A stretch of 64,000 bases of DNA from Oryzias latipes (Eukaryota; Chordata; Actinopteri; Beloniformes; Adrianichthyidae). Of this stretch, positions 58,727-64,000 are shown one piece after another. The stretch covers positions 1,689,609 to 1,753,608 of the forward strand of contig NC_019863.2 in the NCBI RefSeq assembly GCF_002234675.1, read 5' to 3'. The notes under the pieces are model-generated. The model ran no database searches and was not told where the DNA came from. It saw only the letters and a list, made by a program, of their open reading frames with translations. A program made the translations under genes and the position numbers. Position 1 is the stretch's first letter, and each line of letters begins with the position of its first letter.

Positions 58727-60036
58727 CCCTCTTGTCGAGTCCAGATGACCCCCCCTTCCATTGACGTGTTCTCCCTACCATGACAAAGGTGGATAAAGGT
58801 GGAAAGATTTCATGTAATCCATGGACACCAGTGAAGATCACAAATCATTGAAGAAAAAATGTTCAGAGCATTGTCTAGTGCAGGGGTCGGGAACCTTTTT
58901 GGCCAAGAGAGCCATAAACGCCACATATTTTTAAATGTAATTTCGAAAGAGCCATACAATAATGTAGTGTCCTTTTCCCACACGGAGACTTAACCTCTTT
59001 TAAGGTTCTTTATTCTGGTTAATGCAGGCTGTAACAAATGCCGTAAATTAATTCAGCAGCTCCTGAATCTCTCCCGCCGAGACGAGAGCGCTTCTCCCAA
59101 CTTTATATTCCCCCCTCCCGCTCCAGCCCTCCCATTTCCCTTATTCGGCCCATAGCTGAACCCCATTGGTCCAAACTACCTAACAACAGGCTGAGCGACA
59201 GAAGTAAGAGCCAATCAGATCTCTGCTTGATGCGTTCAAGGAACTCCAGAACTTTTAACGCGGCCCAACAGCCAAGTTAAACTCAGTCCGCTACAATATG
59301 TTTAAAACTAAATATTCAAGTGAATGTGTGCATTTGATATAATTTCAACACTTTTAAAGTACAATAAGTCTGTGGATTATTTTTAATAACATTGTTATGC
59401 TGTTGCTAATAAATGATGAGTATTTCTCGTGGTAGTTTTGTTGATGGTCTAGTCTGGTTGATACGTGGTGAGTTTCTGCTTCATGCAGGTGTTGAGACTT
59501 TAACGTGATCATAGGTCTGAATGTTCTGTAAATGTGAGACAGACTGATCACATGCAGACGCGGAGCCAAACACACACACTCACACGCTGCAGTGAGTGAC
59601 GGGCAGCAGGTTTTATGTTTTTACAATCCCTGCGCGGTTCACCTTACTGACCGAGCCCACAACTCCACCCCCACCCTCTGCTTTCTCCCTCTCAGTCACA
59701 TCCCGTCCCCGCTACTGCGCGCTCTTTCTCAGAGACGGGGGCGCGCAGTTTTAGGCACGTCAATTCACAGGTTTCCGGCTGGTACAAACTCTGTGAAATA
59801 ATAGATAAAAGTAAAGTGATAATGCTGGCGCAGATCCTTCTCTCCAAGCACCGCTACTACTGTGCGCCTCTGCCATCGCATCGCGCCCGAGAAGGACTGG
59901 TCTAATGAAAAAGAAAAAATTAAAAATGTGTCTGCGAGCCACATGTGACCATCAAAAGAGCCATATGGCTCGCGAGCCATAGGTTCCCGACCCCTGGTCT
60001 AGTGGGTCTAGATGACCCCACAAGACAGCACAAGGG
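58727..60036 (-). mobile_element. Family X MITE split by a hAT insertion
   Basis: The left part is 58727-58880 and the right part 60005-60036 (ggtctagatgaccccacaag to cacaaggg). Removing 58881-60004 restores a contiguous family X element. X was therefore present before the hAT element landed. Confidence 0.85.
58881..59996. mobile_element. 1.1-kb non-autonomous hAT element with perfect 8-bp target duplication
   Basis: Ends CAGGGGTCGGGAACC and GGTTCCCGACCCCTG are perfect 15-bp inverted repeats. GTCTAGTG flanks both sides (58873-58880 and 59997-60004). Subterminal agagccata motifs occur at both ends. No long transposase frame is present. The TIR sequence and duplication length fit the hAT-Charlie group. 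Confidence 0.93.
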
Positions 60037-60184
60037 TTAGCATGCACACAGCAATAATTGGACTTTTGTGCAACTTCTGTAATAGAATAAAAACAATTTA
60101 AAAAAAGGGTAACAACTCCATCAAGTGAGCTGGGAAGAATAGATTTAAAGAAAAGGATTATTTGTAACATTTTTTTGCAGTTTC

Positions 60185-60190
60185 TTTATT
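60185..60190 (-). terminator. spen: spen polyadenylation signal
   Basis: TTTATT on the plus strand is AATAAA on the minus strand, about 0.8 kb beyond the spen stop (60994). It implies a 3' UTR of about 60170-60993. Confidence 0.55.
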
Positions 60191-60993
60191 TGAGTTACAA
60201 AATATGAAGTGCCATCAGCAGACTCCTTGAGTTACAAGTATTTACACCCAAAAATTAAAGGATCCATCTAAATTCCCACTCTGCATTCTTACATCCCACA
60301 GTTAAAGTCTCTGTTAAGTTGTACAAGTTCCACTGATGTTTAAATATTTAAAATATTTACAAAGTCCCGTATTCAAAATCTCCCAAATGGTACTGTGGCT
60401 TGTTGAAGGCGGATGATGACGGTGGCAGCGGCAGTAGTGCGAGGAAAGGGGGTGGAGCTGGGGGGCTGTCACGTGACGGGCACTCATGATTTACACGTCC
60501 GACTGAGAAAAAGCCACAGGGAGGAAGTCTGTATAGAACTATTTAAAAATCACAAAGTGAAATGTCTGGAGCCGTCGCAAAACGACAGCTCCTTCCAATT
60601 AACATGACGATCACAAAAAACAAAAAAAAAAAACAGAATGGGCCACAATGTTTTGCTCAGACATCTTGATTTTGTCTTCAGAGCATTTCCATACACAAAA
60701 ATAAAACTTCAATAAATAAAAAATACAGCAGAAAATGGTCAAGTAAGACTCATTCTGGTTTGTTCCATCCCTGAGTTTTTTCTTTTTTTTTTTGAGAAGG
60801 ACAAATATACCAGACAGGAGTAACGGAAACAAAAAAGAAAAAAAAAGATCGTTGACAAAAACAAAAAGGTTGACAGGGAATTTCTAGGGTGAGCCCCATC
60901 AACTTCATTAGAGGGGCAAAAAAAAAGATGTTTTCTGGAGTCCTGAAGATTCTTGGCAAATATCCATCACGGGACTGGTCCCAGCGGCGAGGG

Positions 60994-63900
60994 TCACACG
61001 GAGGTGATGACGATCATGAGGTGAGGAGAAATGCTGGAGATCCTGTTCAGGAGGTCGGGGGCGAGCTGGGACAGGTGGCTTTCAGAAAACTCACAGGGTG
61101 GGAAGATTTGAAGCACATAGGCAGGCTGCAAGACACAAACATGGCCATCAGTTCCACATTTCACACTCAGCATGAACCTTTGAACACTTTTAGCTCTACT
61201 GCCGACATTCTTTAGACTCCTCAACTGTTGACGCAATTCCTTCTGGCGTGGGGAAGAGCTGCTTTGCGCTGATATGCAACACTTAAGATATTCATCTATT
61301 GGAGTTGCGTTAATTGTTTAAGTTGTCAAAAAATATGTTGTCACCGCCAACAACAGTACGCATTCGAGCGGCCACCTTCACTGAAATTCCTGTTTGGGGC
61401 TGTTCAAAACTCTGGCGTTCACATGAAGCGACGCACATTTGGAGAACAAAAACCACACATCCATAGAACACACATCCAAATGAAGTCAGATCAAACTTTG
61501 ACCCATCAGGGAATCTTCTTTGTAGTGAAGTATGGATGAGATTCCTTTTAATTCCTTTAATTTTCATTGGAAGTGGTGAAGATGGCGTGCTCATAGCTTT
61601 AGCCGTGGTCTCGCCTCACCTGATTGGAACCTGGGTTGGGGATGTTGATGATGCCCGCCGCCAACTTTTTCTGTAAATAATTGATGAACGCGTTTTTAAG
61701 AGCTTGAGTTTGTTTGAGGACGTCATCTTGATCGCGTCCACACGGCAGAGCAAGAAGAAGACAGTAATCGCTGTCGCCCTGCAGGGGAGAGAGATGGCAG
61801 CTGGTGAGGTTTGAACAAACGCTTCCTCAGTGCAAAGACAAAGACAAGAGGCATACAGTCATTCTCCTGGCTACGCTCTCCAGCTGAGAGGCCTCAAGTC
61901 TCATCCTCTGGACGATCCGAAGCAGCGCCCCTCCTTCCTGCATCGGCAGTGATCGGTGACCCAGAGCCTTGTTGCCACAAACAAAGTGCAGCTGGACGGC
62001 AGCGGTGTCGTTTTTCAGAGCAAGCAGGCCTTGCCACACGATGGGATACTTCTGTTTAAACCACACACACAAAGAGGCAGGTCAGGTAAACACTAGATTC
62101 TGATGACCTCTAGGCATGACTTCAGCCATAGGTTTTTACCGTGAGCAGCTGCACCATATTAACGGGCTGGGTTGCCTTGTCATCTGGTTTGGTTTGCAGC
62201 TCTGCACCCTTCAAAGGTAAGTCAAAAGGGACGGCGTCATAATCATCACACACAAACCAGAGGAACACATGCAACTCCAAGCAGACCGGTTTTCCATGAA
62301 CTACAAACATTTCAGTTAACATCCTCAGAAATGTAAGAATTCAACTTATTTACCACAAATGCAGGCGAACTGTGCAAGGATCAGCACCTTCTTACATCAG
62401 CCATAAACAATTCTACCATCTGCTTTAAAGCGATTTAACAAATACATTTTTGAGGTCCATCTTCTAAGGGGAAAACAGGCCTACATTACACTCCAGCAAC
62501 TGCACTTAGATTTATTATCCAGTAACATTAAAGCAGAATTTGATCCAATTCAAGAAAACAATCAGACTTTACTTTAAAGCCCCACACAGAAGAAAATGGT
62601 GTCTTTGGTGTCTTTACTGCGTTATTGTGGCACTTTTCTGATGGAGGACATACATTAAAAAAACAGCATCATCATAAAAGACCACTGGGAACACTTAAAA
62701 AATAGATCAAAAGATGATCGAAGTGAGACTTCAAAAAATGAAAAATCCCAGTTCATTTATTCAAGTTTGGTGGTGCTGTGAATACTCTTTAGAAAATGGC
62801 TAGAAGTCATTCAATCTAGCAGTTAAAGCAACTGATAGAAACAAAAAAAACAGATAATTAATCATATTGTGCCGTAATTTACTAATATCCCCTTCAATTG
62901 TTTTTATTAAAAATGTGTTTTCTTTTAAGGACAGATGGGGGGGGGGGACTCACCACTGCCGATGAAGCATTCAGAGGCGGTTGATTGATGCTTCTTGGGT
63001 TAGGGTACATTGCTGAATATTCTGGGTAGGGGCCGCCGGGTCCTGGGGGCATTAAAGGAACTCGCTGAGGAGATGTAATTGCTGGCCCAGACTGTCTCAT
63101 CATTCCATCCTTTGGAAGTGGAGAATGTGGACCCTTGCTTTCCAGAGGCTTCATGTCCTTTTCAGAAACGCCTTTAGCAACAACATGAGCTCGGGGTGAT
63201 AAAGGAGGTGGTAGAATTTCTTTCATTTGTACAGAGTGAGGGTCTGTGGACGATCGCTCCCCTTGCTGGATGAGCACTCGCATATCTCTTTGTGCCATGT
63301 ATGTGTCCATCTGAACAGAACTCCTCAAAGAACCACGAGGATCTGGCTGCAGAGTAGCAGATGGCCTTCCTGCTTGGTGGAAGTGTCTGGATTCTTCTTG
63401 TTCCCCTTCGTGGCTTCTCAGCGAGCCATGATTGACCTTGAGAACCTTATCTCTGCCAACAGCTTGGGGTGATGAAGGTCGTTGCTGCAAAGCCCCTGAC
63501 CAGGGAGAGCCAAGAGCATCACTGTGCATCCCATAACTCACCACAGACAAAGGTGGGGTGTTGACTCTAACATCTCCTTGAACGAGGTGTCCATGACTGA
63601 TTGACTGTGTGACACAGTGAGGGGACATCCTTCCCAGGCCCCCGGGCACACTGTGAGGAGGCATGATAACCGACTGCTCCGGGTGGTGGACTCCAGGAAT
63701 GTACTGTTGCACCCCAGAAAGGCCACTCGATAACATGACAGAAATGCCCTTAGGAGAAGAGGAGCCTATGGGCGAGGGCACTTTGGTAAACGGAGAGTGG
63801 GCATGGCCGGATTTGCGTGGAGATCTGGGCTCCTGTTTGATTCCATGATGCGATGGAGCCCTGTCCCCAGCTGACGGAACAAAACTCACGTGGTTCCCTG

Positions 63901-64000
63901 GGGGAGAAGGCAAATGGGGGCTAATTGCGGGACTCACGGCAGACGTCCAAGGGGGTTTCGTTCCATCTGTGCAATGTGGATCAGTACTGTCCATTTTCTT
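60994..64000 (-). CDS. spen: SPEN (Msx2-interacting protein/SHARP), C-terminal part with SPOC domain; 5' part outside window
   Basis: Five exons on the minus strand: 64000(edge)-62954, 62208-62140, 62051-61857, 61778-61620, 61125-60994. SPEN is a large nuclear corepressor; its SPOC domain recruits SMRT/NCoR-HDAC3 and it silences Notch targets (and, in mammals, X-linked genes). The first exon seen is low-complexity, Pro/Ser-rich and carries SPEN-type stretches (HHPEQSVIMPPHSVPGG, AQRDMRVLIQQGE). The other four make the SPOC domain: VNMVQLLT, KYPIVWQGLLALKNDTAAVQ, LHFVCGNKALGHRSLP, RIVQRMRLEASQLESVARRM, DYCLLLALPCGRDQDDV, AAGIINIPNPGSNQ, AYVLQIFPPCEFSESHLSQL, and the C-terminus HLMIVITSV. The GGT exon acceptor at 62209 is an unremarkable aag. 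The reading frame is open through the window edge, so it is partial at its 5' side. Confidence 0.95.
62575..62740. mobile_element. Short family Y copy in spen intron
   Basis: Has both family termini (aaagccccacacagaag and aaaatagatcaaaagatgat) but only about 165 bases, so most of the interior is deleted. Confidence 0.5.

Noticed and set aside
60750-61594. Several short minus-strand frames around the spen 3' end
   Set aside because: Only 60994-61125 is coding; the others are UTR or intron shadows.

Overview
The window is a piece of a ray-finned fish (teleost) nuclear genome. It carries seven spliced, intron-rich vertebrate genes with compact introns and GT-AG boundaries, set in a dense background of fish-type transposons, SINEs, LINE fragments and AC/TA/GTT microsatellites. 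No prokaryotic, organellar, CRISPR or RNA-gene feature was seen. I could not fix the species; a percomorph such as a medaka- or killifish-like fish would fit, but that is a guess.

Layout: 1-4.4 kb, a decayed L1-like LINE and simple sequence. 4.4-9.9 kb (+), rhoa, complete, 193 aa. 11.6-16.0 kb (-), tmem43, complete, 12 coding exons, 403 aa. 16-20.9 kb, intergenic, with a Tc1-type transposon nested inside another repeat. 20.9-26.7 kb (+), a Rab GDP dissociation inhibitor, 11 exons, 442 aa, diverged from GDI1/GDI2. 27.1-29.6 kb (-), ndufaf3, 5 exons, 186 aa. 30.3-41.5 kb (+), nckipsd (SPIN90), 13 exons, 730 aa, divergent from ndufaf3 across a shared roughly 0.7-kb promoter interval. 45.3-51.6 kb (+), slc25a20 (carnitine/acylcarnitine carrier), 9 exons, 302 aa. 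52.3-58.6 kb (+), prkar2a (PKA RII-alpha), 10 exons, 394 aa. 60.2-64 kb (-), the 3' end of spen with its SPOC domain, running off the window.

Most of the genes (rhoa, ndufaf3, nckipsd, slc25a20, prkar2a) have orthologues in the human 3p21.31 block, so this is a conserved vertebrate neighbourhood. tmem43 (human 3p25), the GDI gene and spen are joined to it here. The genes are not a pathway; they share location, not a function.

Most of the non-genic sequence is transposon-derived. The dominant family is a short TTAA-flanked, piggyBac-type MITE with termini CCCTTGTGCTATC (about 13 copies). A second non-autonomous TIR family begins TTAAAGTCCCACTC and carries a conserved acidic peptide. Three hAT elements have perfect 8-bp target duplications, one MITE has a perfect 6-bp duplication, one Tc1 element is nearly intact, and one 5'-truncated L1 has a roughly 25-bp target duplication. 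The observations most worth checking are a perfect 74-bp palindrome in a prkar2a intron, an RRVA instead of RRVS inhibitor site in prkar2a, and a possible alternative coding first exon of rhoa.
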